In this document: piece after piece, positions 24,289 to 33,599 of the stretch
Layout of the letters: each line of letters opens with the position of its first letter
Position numbering within the stretch: position 1 is the stretch's first letter
From: Achromobacter sp. RTa
Lineage (GTDB): Bacteria; Pseudomonadota; Gammaproteobacteria; Burkholderiales; Burkholderiaceae_B
NCBI RefSeq assembly: GCF_000757485.1
Contig: NZ_JPYO01000042.1
Span: forward strand, 1,094,707-1,158,706
Length of the DNA: 64,000 nt
Direction: 5' to 3'
Translations under genes and position numbers: made by a program
Notes under the pieces: model-generated
The model's database searches: none
What the model saw: the letters and a program-made list of their open reading frames with translations, nothing else
What the model was told of the DNA's origin: nothing

Positions 24289-25722
24289 TTGGAAATCCTC
24301 GAAACCTCCCGGCCTGGCAAGGGCCCCGGCAAAGCCAACAGCGCTGACGCGAACGCCTCCGCCGCCTCCACCCTGGCCGACACCATCGCCGCCGCCAACG
24401 CCGACGGCCGGACCCCGCGCGTGGGGTTCGTGTCCCTGGGCTGCCCCAAAGCCCTGGTCGACTCCGAACGCATCCTGACCCAGCTGCGCACCGAAGGATA
24501 CGTAGTCACGCCCGAATACAACGACGCGGACGTCGTCGTCGTCAACACCTGCGGCTTCATCGACAGCGCCAAGGCGGAATCGCTGGATGCCATCGGCGAG
24601 GCCCTGGCCGAGAACGGCAAGGTCATCGTCACGGGCTGCATGGGCGTCGAGGAATCGGTGATCCGCAACGTGCATCCCAGCGTGCTGGCCGTGACCGGCC
24701 CGCAGCAATACGAAGAGGTCGTGCGCGCCGTGCACGACGCCGCGCCTCCCAAGAAGGACCACAACCCCTACCTGGACCTGGTGCCGCCGCAAGGCGTAAA
24801 GCTCACGCCGCGCCACTACGCCTACCTGAAGATCTCGGAAGGCTGCAATCACCGCTGCAGCTTCTGCATCATCCCGTCCATGCGCGGCGACCTGGTCAGC
24901 CGCCCGGTGGGCGATGTGCTCAATGAGGCCGAGCGCCTGGTCAAGGCCGGCGTGAAGGAACTGCTGGTGATCTCGCAAGACACCAGCGCCTATGGCGTGG
25001 ACGTCAAGTACCGCAGCGGCTTCTGGAACGGCCGCCCGGTAAAGACCCGCATGACCGAGCTCTGTACGGCCTTGTCCGAAATGGGCGTCTGGACGCGCCT
25101 GCACTACGTCTATCCGTATCCGCACGTGGACGAAGTGATTCCCCTCATGGCCGAGGGCAAGATCCTGCCCTACCTGGACATTCCGTTCCAGCACGCCAGC
25201 CCGCGCATCCTGAAGGCGATGAAGCGCCCCGCGTTCGAAGACAAGACCCTCGCCCGCATCAAGCGCTGGCGCGAGATCTGCCCGGACCTGACGATCCGTT
25301 CGACCTTCATCGTGGGCTTCCCTGGCGAAACCGAGGAAGACTTCCAGTACCTGCTGGACTGGATGCAGGAAGCGCAGCTGGACCGCGTCGGCTGTTTCCA
25401 ATATTCGCCGGTGGAAGGCGCGCCCGCGAACCTGCTGGACAACCCCGTGCCGGACGAGGTCAAGCAGGAACGCTGGGAACGCTTCATGGAATTGCAGCAA
25501 GCCATCTCGACCGCCCGCCTCGAACGGAAGGTCGGCCGCGAGATCGACGTGCTGATCGATGAAGTGGACGAGGATGGCGCCGTGGGCCGCAGCAGCGGCG
25601 ACGCCCCCGAAATCGACGGCTGCGTCTACGTCAGCTCGGACAAGCCCCTGAAGGCGGGCGACATGGTGCGCGCCCGCGTCACCGATTCCGACGAATACGA
25701 CCTGTGGGCCGATACGGTCTGA
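24289..25722 (+). CDS. rimO: Ribosomal protein S12 methylthiotransferase RimO
   Basis: RimO is a radical-SAM enzyme that adds a methylthio group to an aspartate of ribosomal protein S12. The N-terminal MTTase domain starts at [20 protein letters not shown] and carries the three cysteines for the auxiliary cluster. The radical-SAM motif is [10 protein letters not shown] (C-x3-C-x2-C), and a C-terminal TRAM domain ends the 477 residues. The start is uncertain. TTG at 24289 has GGTGA 6-7 bases before it and gives an Ala/Thr-rich tail of about 40 residues before the conserved domain; no in-frame ATG precedes that domain. Confidence 0.95.
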   Translation: MEILETSRPGKGPGKANSADANASAASTLADTIAAANADGRTPRVGFVSLGCPKALVDSERILTQLRTEGYVVTPEYNDADVVVVNTCGFIDSAKAESLDAIGEALAENGKVIVTGCMGVEESVIRNVHPSVLAVTGPQQYEEVVRAVHDAAPPKKDHNPYLDLVPPQGVKLTPRHYAYLKISEGCNHRCSFCIIPSMRGDLVSRPVGDVLNEAERLVKAGVKELLVISQDTSAYGVDVKYRSGFWNGRPVKTRMTELCTALSEMGVWTRLHYVYPYPHVDEVIPLMAEGKILPYLDIPFQHASPRILKAMKRPAFEDKTLARIKRWREICPDLTIRSTFIVGFPGETEEDFQYLLDWMQEAQLDRVGCFQYSPVEGAPANLLDNPVPDEVKQERWERFMELQQAISTARLERKVGREIDVLIDEVDEDGAVGRSSGDAPEIDGCVYVSSDKPLKAGDMVRARVTDSDEYDLWADTV

Positions 25723-25818
25723 ATCCGGCCAACTGGGAAGCGCGCGCTGGAACCGATCTCCGGCAAGTGCGCCCCCCTGATCCTGCCCGCGCTCGAGCAC
25801 GGCCCCGCAGCGCGCCTC

Positions 25819-26379
25819 CTAGCGCTTCGCCAGGAAGTCCGACATGTCGTCGGCGTGTTCCTCTTCCACGGCCAGGATCTCTTCCAGCAGGCGGCGCGTG
25901 GTGGAGTCCTGTTCGCCAATGTAATCGATCATCTGGCGATAGCTGTCGATGGCGATCCGTTCGGCGATCAGGTTTTCCTTGATCATCTCTTCCAGCGATC
26001 CGCCCTCGACATACTCGGAATGGCTGCGCTCCAGCAGGCCCTTGGGCGAAAGGTTGGGCTCGCCCCCCAGTTGCACGATGCGCTCCGACAGCCGGTCGGC
26101 GTGCTCCTGTTCCTGCGTGGCGTGTTCGGCGAACTCGGCCGCCACGGGCTCCGCGTTCAGCCCGCGCGCCATGAAGTAATGGCGCTTGTAGCGCAGCACA
26201 CAGACGATCTCGGTGGCCAACGCTTCGTTGAGCAGCTTGAGCACGGTCTGCCGGTCCGCGCGATAGGTATCGGTCACCGCGCCGGACTCGATGTCCTTGC
26301 GCGCTTTCGCGCGTATCGCCTTCACGTCCATTTCGAACGGGCGGCTCGCCTGCGTTTGGGTACGGGTTGCTTGTTCCAT
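25819..26379 (-). CDS. Ferritin-like domain protein (bacterioferritin-related)
   Basis: This 186-residue, mainly helical protein has a ferritin-like di-iron pattern: EALATEIVCVLRYKRHY, EHATQEQEHADRLSERI, NLIAERIAIDSYRQM and ILAVEEEHADDM provide the E / ExxH / E / ExxH carboxylates and histidines. It may store iron or protect DNA against oxidative stress. The start at 26379 is chosen because GAGGAG lies about 9 bases upstream; the longer frame to 26535 enters the promoter region. It stands alone, divergent from the LOG-family gene. Confidence 0.88.
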   Translation of the reverse strand: MEQATRTQTQASRPFEMDVKAIRAKARKDIESGAVTDTYRADRQTVLKLLNEALATEIVCVLRYKRHYFMARGLNAEPVAAEFAEHATQEQEHADRLSERIVQLGGEPNLSPKGLLERSHSEYVEGGSLEEMIKENLIAERIAIDSYRQMIDYIGEQDSTTRRLLEEILAVEEEHADDMSDFLAKR

Positions 26380-26635
26380 ATCGTGGCTCCTCTTGGTCAA
26401 GTGAAAGCACTGCGACATTGGGTGCACCGGTTCTTGCTGAAGCCGATGCGCCCTGGGCTTCCTGTCGTTCCGAACAATCCAGTCTACCGATCGTGGCGGA
26501 TCATGCTGTGTCCAAACATTGCCTCCGCCCCCCAATACCGCGGCTGCCGAAGCCGTTTCTCAACCTTGCGTAAACTATGGGCTTCCCAAAACCCGTGACG
26601 CAATCTGTAACGGGGACAGGCATTACCGAACGACT

Positions 26636-27223
26636 ATGACTCTGAAGAATATTTGCGTGTATTGCGGTTCGAACCCCGGCTCCCGGCCGGAGTACATCGA
26701 ACAGGCCCGCGTGCTGGCCAGGGAATTGGTCCGGCGCGACCTGGGGCTGGTGTACGGCGGCTCGGTCGTCGGCATCATGGGCGTGGTGGCCAATGAAGTG
26801 CTGGCCGGCGGCGGCCGCGTGATCGGCGTCATCCCCGAATTGCTTCTGAAGAAGGAGCATGCGCACCGCGGCCTGACCGAACTGCACCTGGTGCAGAACA
26901 TGCATGAACGCAAGGCCATGATGATGGAGAAGGCCGACGGCTTCATCGCGCTGCCCGGCGGCGCCGGCACGCTGGAGGAGTTCTTCGAGGTCTGGACCTG
27001 GGCGCAACTGAACATGCACCAGAAACCCTGCGGCCTGCTGAACATCGCCGGCTACTACGATTCGCTTGTCCAGTTCGTGGATCACGCCGTGGAAGAAGAA
27101 TTCATCCGCCCCCAGCATCGCGACATGCTGGTGGTGGAAGACGACCCCGTCCTGCTGCTGGATCGCTACGCCATCTACGAGCCGCCCAACGTCTCGAAAT
27201 GGTTCGATCCGGTCAAGGCCTGA
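26636..27223 (+). CDS. LOG family phosphoribohydrolase (TIGR00730)
   Basis: This 195-residue cytosolic protein belongs to the LOG (Lonely Guy) family, which hydrolyses nucleoside 5'-monophosphates such as cytokinin ribotides or AMP to base and ribose phosphate. The diagnostic motif PGGAGTLEEFFEVWTWAQL is present (PGGxGTxxE) together with YGGSVVGIMGVVANEVL. The start MTLKNICVYCGSN at 26636 matches the family N-terminus; the longer open frame from 26519 does not. In bacteria it is usually a purine salvage or housekeeping enzyme. Confidence 0.94.
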   Translation: MTLKNICVYCGSNPGSRPEYIEQARVLARELVRRDLGLVYGGSVVGIMGVVANEVLAGGGRVIGVIPELLLKKEHAHRGLTELHLVQNMHERKAMMMEKADGFIALPGGAGTLEEFFEVWTWAQLNMHQKPCGLLNIAGYYDSLVQFVDHAVEEEFIRPQHRDMLVVEDDPVLLLDRYAIYEPPNVSKWFDPVKA

Positions 27224-27260
27224 TGCGGCCCTTGGGCCTTAACGGAAGGAAGCCCTTGCG

Positions 27261-27827
27261 ATGTCCATCGATACATTGCCCCCCTCCAGCACCGAATCCG
27301 TCTTGCGCGACTATTTCCACGCCAAGGACGAGAACCGACCGCACTATATGGCGCGCGCCTTCGCGCCGGACGCGGTGCTGAAAATGGCCTTGCGCACGCA
27401 AGCCATCGCATTCCCGCCCGAATCGCACGGCCTGGCGGCCATCGCCGATACGCTCGTGCGCAAGTTCGGCCAGACCTATGAAAACGTCTACACGTTCTAT
27501 CTGTCGCGGCCCGAGCCGGACGTCCGCCTGCCGGGCTACCAATGCGACTGGATCGTGGGCATGACCGAGAAGGCCACCGGCAACGTGCGGGTGGGCTGTG
27601 GCCGCTACGACTGGGAATTCCAGAACGAGCCCTATCGGGCCTCCAGCCTCGTCATCACCATCGAAACCATGGTGAGCCTGCCGGCAGCCGACGCGGAAAC
27701 GGTCTTCGGCTGGCTGCTGGCGCTGGACTATCCGTGGACGAACGCCGCCCGCGTCGTGGCGGGCGCGCCGCCGCTTGAAGCCCTGGCGCCGGTCGTGCAC
27801 TATCTACTTCATCCCAACGGCGTCTGA
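27261..27827 (+). CDS. NTF2/SnoaL-like hypothetical protein
   Basis: This 188-residue protein has a pattern compatible with the NTF2/SnoaL fold: an N-terminal helix (VLRDYFHAKDENRPHYMARAF), a hydrophobic pocket segment and C-terminal strands (VGCGRYDWEFQNE). I do not recognise a named family member. A ribosome site (GGAAGG, about 9 bases before ATG) supports the start. It begins a close set of four small genes with the HAD, PPOX and CYTH proteins, spaced 12-33 bp, possibly one operon. Function unknown. Confidence 0.8.
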   Translation: MSIDTLPPSSTESVLRDYFHAKDENRPHYMARAFAPDAVLKMALRTQAIAFPPESHGLAAIADTLVRKFGQTYENVYTFYLSRPEPDVRLPGYQCDWIVGMTEKATGNVRVGCGRYDWEFQNEPYRASSLVITIETMVSLPAADAETVFGWLLALDYPWTNAARVVAGAPPLEALAPVVHYLLHPNGV

Positions 27828-27859
27828 CGCCCGCGTCCGCCGCGCATTGGATCCTTCAC

Positions 27860-28486
27860 TTGAAATACGACATCGCCGCTTTTGACTTCGACGGAACCCT
27901 GGCGGACACCATGCCCTGGTTCAATTCCATCCTGAACACGGTGGCCGATAAGTACGGCTTCCGCAAGATCGACGCGGCGGAGCGCGACCAGCTCCGGCAC
28001 CGCGAGGCGTCCGAGATCCTGAAGTTCCTGGGCATCCCGCTCTGGAAGCTGCCGGCGATCATGGCGCACGTGCGCACGCTCATGCAGGACATCGACCCCA
28101 GCGTGCACCTGTTCGAGGGCATACCCGACGCGCTGGCCCGGCTGAAGGCCGCCGGCCTGCGCCTCGCCGTGGTCAGCTCGAATTCCACCGAAAACGTGCG
28201 ACGCGTGCTGGGCGCCGACACCGCCGCCCTGTTCGACGATTTCGAATGCGGCACTGACCTGTTCGGCAAGTCCGCCAAGATCGACCGCCTGCTCAAGCAC
28301 CATGGCACCGCCCCCGAGCGCTTCCTGCTGGTGGGCGACGAAATGCGCGACATCGATGCCGCCCGCAAGGCCGGCGTGCGGGTCGGTTCCGTCGCCTGGG
28401 GCTATAACCATGTCGAGGCGCTGCGCGAACGCGGCCCCGATGAGCTGTTCCTGACCGTCGCCGACCTGCCATCCACCCTGGCCTGA
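27860..28486 (+). CDS. HAD family hydrolase (phosphoglycolate phosphatase-like)
   Basis: This is a haloacid dehalogenase-type phosphatase of 208 residues. Motif I FDFDGTLADT is at the N-terminus, motif II VVSSNST near 96, the conserved lysine in FGKSAKIDRLL near 142, and motif IV LLVGDEMRDIDAARKAG with GVRVGSVAWGYN. An insert cap follows motif I as in the Gph group. The start is TTG at 27860; an ATG at the same place is absent and motif I begins within nine residues, so the start cannot be much later. Substrate unassigned. Confidence 0.9.
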   Translation: MKYDIAAFDFDGTLADTMPWFNSILNTVADKYGFRKIDAAERDQLRHREASEILKFLGIPLWKLPAIMAHVRTLMQDIDPSVHLFEGIPDALARLKAAGLRLAVVSSNSTENVRRVLGADTAALFDDFECGTDLFGKSAKIDRLLKHHGTAPERFLLVGDEMRDIDAARKAGVRVGSVAWGYNHVEALRERGPDELFLTVADLPSTLA

Positions 28487-28504
28487 ACCTGGAGCTCCAC
28501 CGCC

Positions 28505-29131
28505 ATGCACCTCGATCCCGCCCACCTGATTTCCGACGCCGACGCGCTGCAGGCCTTGTACGGCGAGCCCGGCGAAGCCTCGATCAAGAAGGAAGTGGAC
28601 CATGTGCATCCCCACTACCGGAGCTTCATCGAAGCCGCGCCATTCGCGATTCTGGCAACCGGCGGGCCCGACGGACTGGATGCGTCGCCGCGCGGCGATC
28701 CCGCGGGCTTCGTCGTGGTGGAAAACGAGAAAACGTTGCTCCTGCCGGACCGCCGCGGCAATAACCGCATCGACAGCCTGCGCAACGTGCTGGCCGACCC
28801 GCGCGTCGCGCTGCTGTTCCTCGTGCCCGGCGTAAGCGAAACCCTCCGGGTCAACGGCACGGCCCGCATCAGCGTAGAGCCAGCCCTGCTCGCGCGCTTC
28901 GAGATGGACGGCAAGCAGCCGCGCTCGGTGCTCGTCATCGACGTGCAGACCGTGTACTTCCAATGCTCGCGCGCCCTGCTGCGCTCGAAGCTCTGGGACC
29001 CGGCCACCCAGGTGCCGCGCAGCGCGCTGCCCAGCGTGGGCCGCATCCTGTCGGACCTGACGGCAGGCACCTTCGACGGCGTCGCCTACGACCGCGACTT
29101 GCCCGCCCGCGTGGCCGGCTCGCTGTACTGA
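28505..29131 (+). CDS. Pyridoxamine 5'-phosphate oxidase family FMN protein
   Basis: This 208-residue flavoprotein has the FMN-binding split-barrel of the PPOX family, in the subgroup often named MSMEG_1061. Key stretches are APFAILATGGPDGLDASPRG, LLLPDRRGNNRIDSLRNVL and VFFLVPG-like ALLFLVPGVSETLRVNG. It is likely a flavin-dependent reductase of unknown substrate and not the vitamin B6 biosynthetic oxidase. It follows the HAD gene by 18 bp and precedes the CYTH gene by 12 bp. Confidence 0.9.
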   Translation: MHLDPAHLISDADALQALYGEPGEASIKKEVDHVHPHYRSFIEAAPFAILATGGPDGLDASPRGDPAGFVVVENEKTLLLPDRRGNNRIDSLRNVLADPRVALLFLVPGVSETLRVNGTARISVEPALLARFEMDGKQPRSVLVIDVQTVYFQCSRALLRSKLWDPATQVPRSALPSVGRILSDLTAGTFDGVAYDRDLPARVAGSLY

Positions 29132-29143
29132 GGCGACGCCCCC

Positions 29144-29659
29144 ATGGCGCGCAACGTCGAGATCAAGGCCAGGGTCGACAGCCTGGACGCCATCGAGCCG
29201 CTGGCGGCAGCCATGTCCGGCCAGGAGCCCGTCGCCATCGCGCAGGACGATACCTTCTTCGCTTGCGCCAACGGCCGGCTGAAACTGCGCGCTTTCGCCG
29301 ACGGCACGGGCGAGCTGATCTTCTATCGCCGCAGCGACGCAGCGGGCCCGAAAGAAAGCTTCTACGTGATTTCACGAACCGATGCGCCCGACACGCTGCG
29401 CGAGGCGCTCACGCTGGCCTACGGCACGGTCGGGCGGGTCAGGAAGCAGCGGCGGCTGTACATGGCCGGACGCACCCGCATCCATCTGGATCTTGTGGAA
29501 GGCCTGGGAGAGTTCCTGGAGCTGGAAGTGGTGCTGCGCGAGGGCGAAACCCCGGACGCCGGCATGGAAGAGGCCCGCAGCCTGATGGCGGGGCTGGGCG
29601 TGGCGCCGGAACAGCTGGTGTCCGGCGCCTACGTGGATCTCCTGGGCCGCAGGCCCTGA
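29144..29659 (+). CDS. CYTH domain protein (class IV adenylate cyclase-like)
   Basis: This 171-residue protein has the CYTH/triphosphate-tunnel fold. The diagnostic N-terminal acidic-lysine motif is VEIKAR, followed by QDDTFFACANGRLKLR and many alternating charged strands (RKQRRLYMAGRTRIHLD, EFLELEVVL). Family members act on triphosphates such as thiamine triphosphate or polyphosphate, or as class IV adenylate cyclases; these cannot be separated here. It is the last gene of the 27.3-29.7 kb set and converges on fmt. Confidence 0.88.
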   Translation: MARNVEIKARVDSLDAIEPLAAAMSGQEPVAIAQDDTFFACANGRLKLRAFADGTGELIFYRRSDAAGPKESFYVISRTDAPDTLREALTLAYGTVGRVRKQRRLYMAGRTRIHLDLVEGLGEFLELEVVLREGETPDAGMEEARSLMAGLGVAPEQLVSGAYVDLLGRRP

Positions 29660-29695
29660 CCCGGTTTCCCCGAGCGGGCCGGACGGCGCCTGGAT

Positions 29696-30637
29696 TCAGG
29701 CCGGCTGCCAGCCACGCGCGAACACATCCACGGGCTGGCGCTTGCCGCCCGCCTTCTGCAATTCGAGCAGGCGCAGCACGCCCTGGCCGCAAGCGATATC
29801 GATTCCCGCGCCATCGGCGCGCAGCACGCTGCCGGGTGCGGCCGTAGCCGCTTCGTCCAGCGCTTGCGCGCGCCAGACCTTCACCGGGTCGGGCAAGCCC
29901 GGCAGGCGGATGCTGGCGCCGGGCACCGGATTGAATGCCCGCACGCGGCGCGCCAGCAGCCCGGCCGGCTGGGTGCAGTCCAGCGCGCCCTCGGCCTTGT
30001 CGAGCTTGGCCGCGTAGGTCACGCCTTCCTCGGGCTGCCTGCGCGGCGTCAGGCCGCCCTTCTCCAGGGCGTCCAGCGCCTCGACGATGGCTTCGCCGCC
30101 CGCCTGGGCCAGCGCATCATGCAGTTGGGCCGCGTTGGTATCGGCCGTGATCGGCACGACGCGTTCAAGCAGCATATCGCCGGTGTCCAGGCCCTGGTCC
30201 ATCTGCATGATGGTCACGCCGGTCTGCGCGTCGCCGGCCTCGATGGCACGCTGGATGGGCGCGGCGCCGCGCCAGCGCGGCAACAGGCTGGCGTGGATGT
30301 TCAGGCACCCCAGGCGCGGGAGGTCCAGCACCCATTGCGGCAGGATCAAGCCATAGGCGGCCACCACCATCACATCGGGCGCCACACGTTCCAGCAGCGC
30401 ACGGGCTTGCCCGGCCTCGTCGGGATAGCGGCCGTCCAGGCGCAGGCTGCGCGGCTGGGCGACTTCGATGCCGGCATCCAGCGCAGCCTGCTTGACGGGG
30501 CTGGGCGTCAGCTTCAAGCCCCGTCCTGCGGGACGGTCGGGCTGAGTCATGACCAGGGGGATTTCATGGCCGGCGGTCCGCAGGGCGTCGAACGCGATAC
30601 GGGCGAATTCCGGCGTGCCGGCAAAGACTAGGCGCAT
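29696..30637 (-). CDS. fmt: Methionyl-tRNA formyltransferase
   Basis: Fmt formylates initiator Met-tRNA using 10-formyl-tetrahydrofolate. The 313-residue length is normal. The N-terminal domain has the catalytic set N-x-H ([18 protein letters not shown]) and the [12 protein letters not shown] and DTGDML stretches. The C-terminal OB-like domain (about 205-313) includes RAFNPVPGA. It is 148 bp downstream of def on the same strand, the standard def-fmt pair that makes and later removes the formyl group. A dispersed repeat occupies the spacer. Confidence 0.96.
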   Translation of the reverse strand: MRLVFAGTPEFARIAFDALRTAGHEIPLVMTQPDRPAGRGLKLTPSPVKQAALDAGIEVAQPRSLRLDGRYPDEAGQARALLERVAPDVMVVAAYGLILPQWVLDLPRLGCLNIHASLLPRWRGAAPIQRAIEAGDAQTGVTIMQMDQGLDTGDMLLERVVPITADTNAAQLHDALAQAGGEAIVEALDALEKGGLTPRRQPEEGVTYAAKLDKAEGALDCTQPAGLLARRVRAFNPVPGASIRLPGLPDPVKVWRAQALDEAATAAPGSVLRADGAGIDIACGQGVLRLLELQKAGGKRQPVDVFARGWQPA

Positions 30638-30699
30638 GGGTTGGAAAAGAATGAAACAGGGGTTCGAAGAATCGCGTTTCCGCGCATGCAGATGCCCTG

Positions 30700-30788
30700 C
30701 CCGATTCGGGGCGCCGCGGAGCCGGCTTCGCCGGTCCGCCAGCGCCGCCCCCTTGAGGGGGCCCGCGAAACGGGTAGGGGGTGGGTCA
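30700..30788. repeat. Dispersed GC-rich intergenic element
   Basis: The spacer between def and fmt contains GCCGGCTTCGCCGG, then CCCCCTTGAGGGGG followed by CCGCGAAACGGG and GGGGGTGGGTCA, three nested hairpins in about 90 bp. The last segment runs into and supplies the TGA stop of def on the complement strand. This arrangement of hairpins is the form of a REP-type element known from Burkholderiales genomes; only one copy is seen here, so dispersal elsewhere is from family knowledge. Confidence 0.5.
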
Positions 30789-31292
30789 CGCCCTTTCGCG
30801 CTCGGCCTTCTTCAGCTTGGTCTTGATGCGGTTCTGCTTCAGGCTGGAGAGGTATTCCACGAACACCTTGCCTTCGAGGTGGTCCAGCTCATGCTGCACG
30901 CACACCGCCAGCAAGCCATCGGCGTCGAATTCGAACGGCTTGCCGTCGGCGTCCAGCGCCTTGCAGCGGATGCGGGACGCGCGCTCGACCTCGTCGTAGA
31001 TGCCGGGCACGGACAGGCACCCTTCTTCGTAGACCTTGTAGTCGTCGCTGCGCCAGGTGATCTCGGGATTGATCAGGACCAGAAGCTGATTGCCTTCCTC
31101 GGACACGTCGATCACCACGACGCGTTCGTGCACGTCGACCTGGGTCGCGGCCAAGCCCACGCCCGGCGCGTCGTACATGGTTTCGGCCATGTCGCGCACC
31201 AGTTGGCGGATGCGGTCATCGACCTCGGCGACCGGCTTGGCCTTTTTGTGCAGGCGCGAATCCGGGTAGCGAAGAATGGGAAGTAAAGCCAT
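30786..31292 (-). CDS. def: Peptide deformylase
   Basis: Def removes the N-formyl group from new proteins. The 168-residue product has all three family motifs: [17 protein letters not shown] and QHELDHLEG, supplying Cys and two His to the metal and the catalytic Glu. It is upstream of fmt and divergent from dprA. No purine-rich ribosome site is visible before the ATG, which is unusual; a perfect 15-bp palindrome lies 21 bp upstream. The end of the gene is inside a dispersed repeat. Confidence 0.96.
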   Translation of the reverse strand: MALLPILRYPDSRLHKKAKPVAEVDDRIRQLVRDMAETMYDAPGVGLAATQVDVHERVVVIDVSEEGNQLLVLINPEITWRSDDYKVYEEGCLSVPGIYDEVERASRIRCKALDADGKPFEFDADGLLAVCVQHELDHLEGKVFVEYLSSLKQNRIKTKLKKAERERA

Positions 31293-31313
31293 TGAAGGGG
31301 AATAGCCAGGTAA

Positions 31314-31328
31314 TGTTGCTTAGCAACA
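31314..31328. promoter_or_regulatory. Perfect 15-bp palindrome in the def/dprA spacer
   Basis: TGTTGCTTAGCAACA is a perfect 7-1-7 inverted repeat. It lies 22-36 bases upstream of the def ATG and in the def/dprA divergent region. A further imperfect dyad ATTAGA-N9-TCTAAT is at 31338-31358. It may be an operator or, if transcribed, a leader hairpin for def, which lacks a visible ribosome site. Confidence 0.5.
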
Positions 31329-31511
31329 GTTTAATTCATTAGATTCTTGATTTCTAATAGTTTTCGGCTAATTTCAGGATTGGCCGGATTGCCGCGTCCC
31401 CGATTGTTACGCGCGCGGACCGCGCCGCAATTCCATCCACCCCGAGGCGCGGCCCGCGCGCCAGCATGCGACACTCTCGCACCACCACCGACGCTCCCGC
31501 GCGCCCGCTAC

Positions 31512-32621
31512 ATGCCGCTTACGCAATCTCCCTCAGAACTGGCCGCCTGGCTGCGGCTTTCCCTGGAGCCGAATGTCGGTTCCGCCACGGCATGCACGCT
31601 GTTGAGCGCGCTCGGCCTGCCCGAGCAGATCTACGCGCAGCGCGCCACGGCGCTCTCGCGGCACCTGCCCGAAGCGCTCGCGCGCCAATTGGCCGCGCCG
31701 ATGCCCGCCGACATGGCTGCCCAGGTCGAGGGCGCGCTCGAGTGGGCCGCCGAGCCGGGCCGGCACATCCTGACGCTAGCGGATCCGACCTATCCCCAAA
31801 GCCTGCTCACGATCGCGGATCCCCCCATCCTGCTCTACGTCGCCGGCGATCCGGCCTTCCTGCAAGGGCCCACGCTGGCGGTGGTGGGCGCGCGCAACGC
31901 CACGCCCGGCGGCCGTGAAAACGCCCGCGCATTCGCCCGCCACCTGGCGGCCCACGGCTGGCGCGTGGCCAGCGGGCTGGCCCTGGGCATCGATGGCGCC
32001 GCCCATGAAGGCGCGCTGGACGCCGGCCCGGAAGGCGCCGGCACGGTGGCGGTCATGGGCACGGGCGTCGACCGCGTCTATCCCGCCAAGCACCGCGAAC
32101 TGGCGCACCGCATCGCGGCGCACGGCGCGCTGGTATCCGAACTGCCCCTGGGCACCGGCGCGCAGCCCCAGCACTTCCCCAAGCGCAACCGCATCGTGGC
32201 GGGGCTGGCGCGCGGCGTGCTGGTGGTGGAAGCGGCCCGGCAAAGCGGCTCGCTCATCACCGCCCGGCTGGCCGGCGAGAGCGGGCGCGAAGTCTTCGCC
32301 ATCCCCGGCTCGATCCACTCGCCCTTGTCCCGCGGATGCCATGCGCTGATCCGCCAGGGCGCTAAGCTGGTGGAAACCGCCAGCGACATCACCGACGAAC
32401 TCGGCGGCGGCCCGGTGCCCGCCCCGCGCGCCGTGGCCGCCCGGGCCCCGCTGCCCTCCCATCCCGTGCTCGACGCGCTGGGCTTCGACCCCCTGCACCT
32501 GGATGCCATACAGGCCCGCTGCGGCCTGGCCACCGGCGACCTGCAGGCGCAGCTGGTGGAACTGGAACTGCAGGGCCGGATCGCCCGCCTGGACGATGGC
32601 CGATACCAGCGTCTTGAGTAG
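31512..32621 (+). CDS. dprA: DNA processing protein DprA
   Basis: DprA binds incoming single-stranded DNA during natural transformation and loads RecA. The 369-residue product has an N-terminal SAM-like region (about 5-60), the Rossmann-like DprA core with AVVGARNATPGGRENARAF and SGLALGIDGAAHEGAL, PKRNRIVAGLARGVLVVEA, and a C-terminal winged helix (about 305-365). The start MPLTQSPSELAAW at 31512 fits the family; the longer frame from 31347 is a TTG in the promoter region. It is divergent from def-fmt, the conserved arrangement around this locus. Confidence 0.95.
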   Translation: MPLTQSPSELAAWLRLSLEPNVGSATACTLLSALGLPEQIYAQRATALSRHLPEALARQLAAPMPADMAAQVEGALEWAAEPGRHILTLADPTYPQSLLTIADPPILLYVAGDPAFLQGPTLAVVGARNATPGGRENARAFARHLAAHGWRVASGLALGIDGAAHEGALDAGPEGAGTVAVMGTGVDRVYPAKHRELAHRIAAHGALVSELPLGTGAQPQHFPKRNRIVAGLARGVLVVEAARQSGSLITARLAGESGREVFAIPGSIHSPLSRGCHALIRQGAKLVETASDITDELGGGPVPAPRAVAARAPLPSHPVLDALGFDPLHLDAIQARCGLATGDLQAQLVELELQGRIARLDDGRYQRLE

Positions 32622-32690
32622 GCGCTAATATTGAGCGATAGCGCCGCAGCCTTGCAGCGCCGCTCATCCCATCCCGGAACAGGAAGAGAC

Positions 32691-33599
32691 ATGGCTTTGC
32701 CCTCCCGCGTGAAGATCGTCGAGGTATCTCCTCGCGATGGCCTTCAGAACGAAAAGGAATTCGTGCCTACCGACGTCAAGGTGGAACTGGTCGACCGGCT
32801 GAGCGCCGCCGGCTTCCCGAACGTCGAAGCCGCGTCGTTCGTGTCGCCCAAGTGGGTGCCGCAGATGGCCGACGGCGCGGACGTCATGGCCCGCATCCAG
32901 CGCCGCCCCGGCACGATCTATTCCGTGCTCACGCCCAACATGAAGGGCTTCGAGGGCGCGCTTGCCGCCGGAGCCGACGAGATCGTGATCTTCGGCGCCG
33001 CCAGCGAGGCCTTTTCGCAAAAGAACATCAACTGTTCCATCGCGGAATCCATCGCGCGCTTCGAACCCGTGGTGCAGGCCGCCCGCGAGGCCGGCATCCG
33101 CGTGCGCGGCAGCATCAGCTGCGCGCTGGGCTGCCCGTACCAGGGCGAGGTCCCGGCCGAGGCGGTGGTGGACGTGGCGCAGCGCTATCTGGCGATGCAG
33201 GTCGACGAGATCGACGTGGCCGACACCATCGGCGTGGGCACCCCCAAGCGCGTGCGCGAGGTGATGGCGGCCGTCACGCGCGTCGTGGACCCGGCGCGCG
33301 TGTCCGGCCACTTCCACGACACCTACGGCCAGGCCCTGGCCAACATCCTGGCGGCGCTGGAAACGGGCATTTCCATTTTTCACACTTCCGTGGCCGGCCT
33401 GGGGGGCTGCCCGTACGCCAAGGGCGCCACCGGCAACGTCGCGACCGAAGACGTGCTGTACATGCTGCGCGGCCTGGACATCGAAACCGGCGTGGACTTC
33501 GACGCCGTGGTCAACATCGGGCAATGGATGTCGTCCCACCTGAACCGCAAGGGTTCCAGCCGGGCCGGCAACGCCATTGCCGCCAAACGGGCCGCATGA
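32691..33599 (+). CDS. Hydroxymethylglutaryl-CoA lyase
   Basis: This enzyme cleaves HMG-CoA to acetyl-CoA and acetoacetate (leucine and ketone-body metabolism). The 302-residue DRE-TIM barrel has SPRDGLQNEKEFVPT near the N-terminus, the conserved FVSPKWVPQM, and the catalytic-loop signature GLGGCPYAKGATGNVATEDV. A ribosome site AGGAAGAG precedes the ATG at 32691. A short inverted repeat (GGCGCTA...TAGCGCC, 32621-32645) separates it from dprA. Related DRE-TIM lyases act on other 3-hydroxy-3-methyl acyl-CoAs, but the motif favours HMG-CoA lyase. Confidence 0.93.
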   Translation: MALPSRVKIVEVSPRDGLQNEKEFVPTDVKVELVDRLSAAGFPNVEAASFVSPKWVPQMADGADVMARIQRRPGTIYSVLTPNMKGFEGALAAGADEIVIFGAASEAFSQKNINCSIAESIARFEPVVQAAREAGIRVRGSISCALGCPYQGEVPAEAVVDVAQRYLAMQVDEIDVADTIGVGTPKRVREVMAAVTRVVDPARVSGHFHDTYGQALANILAALETGISIFHTSVAGLGGCPYAKGATGNVATEDVLYMLRGLDIETGVDFDAVVNIGQWMSSHLNRKGSSRAGNAIAAKRAA

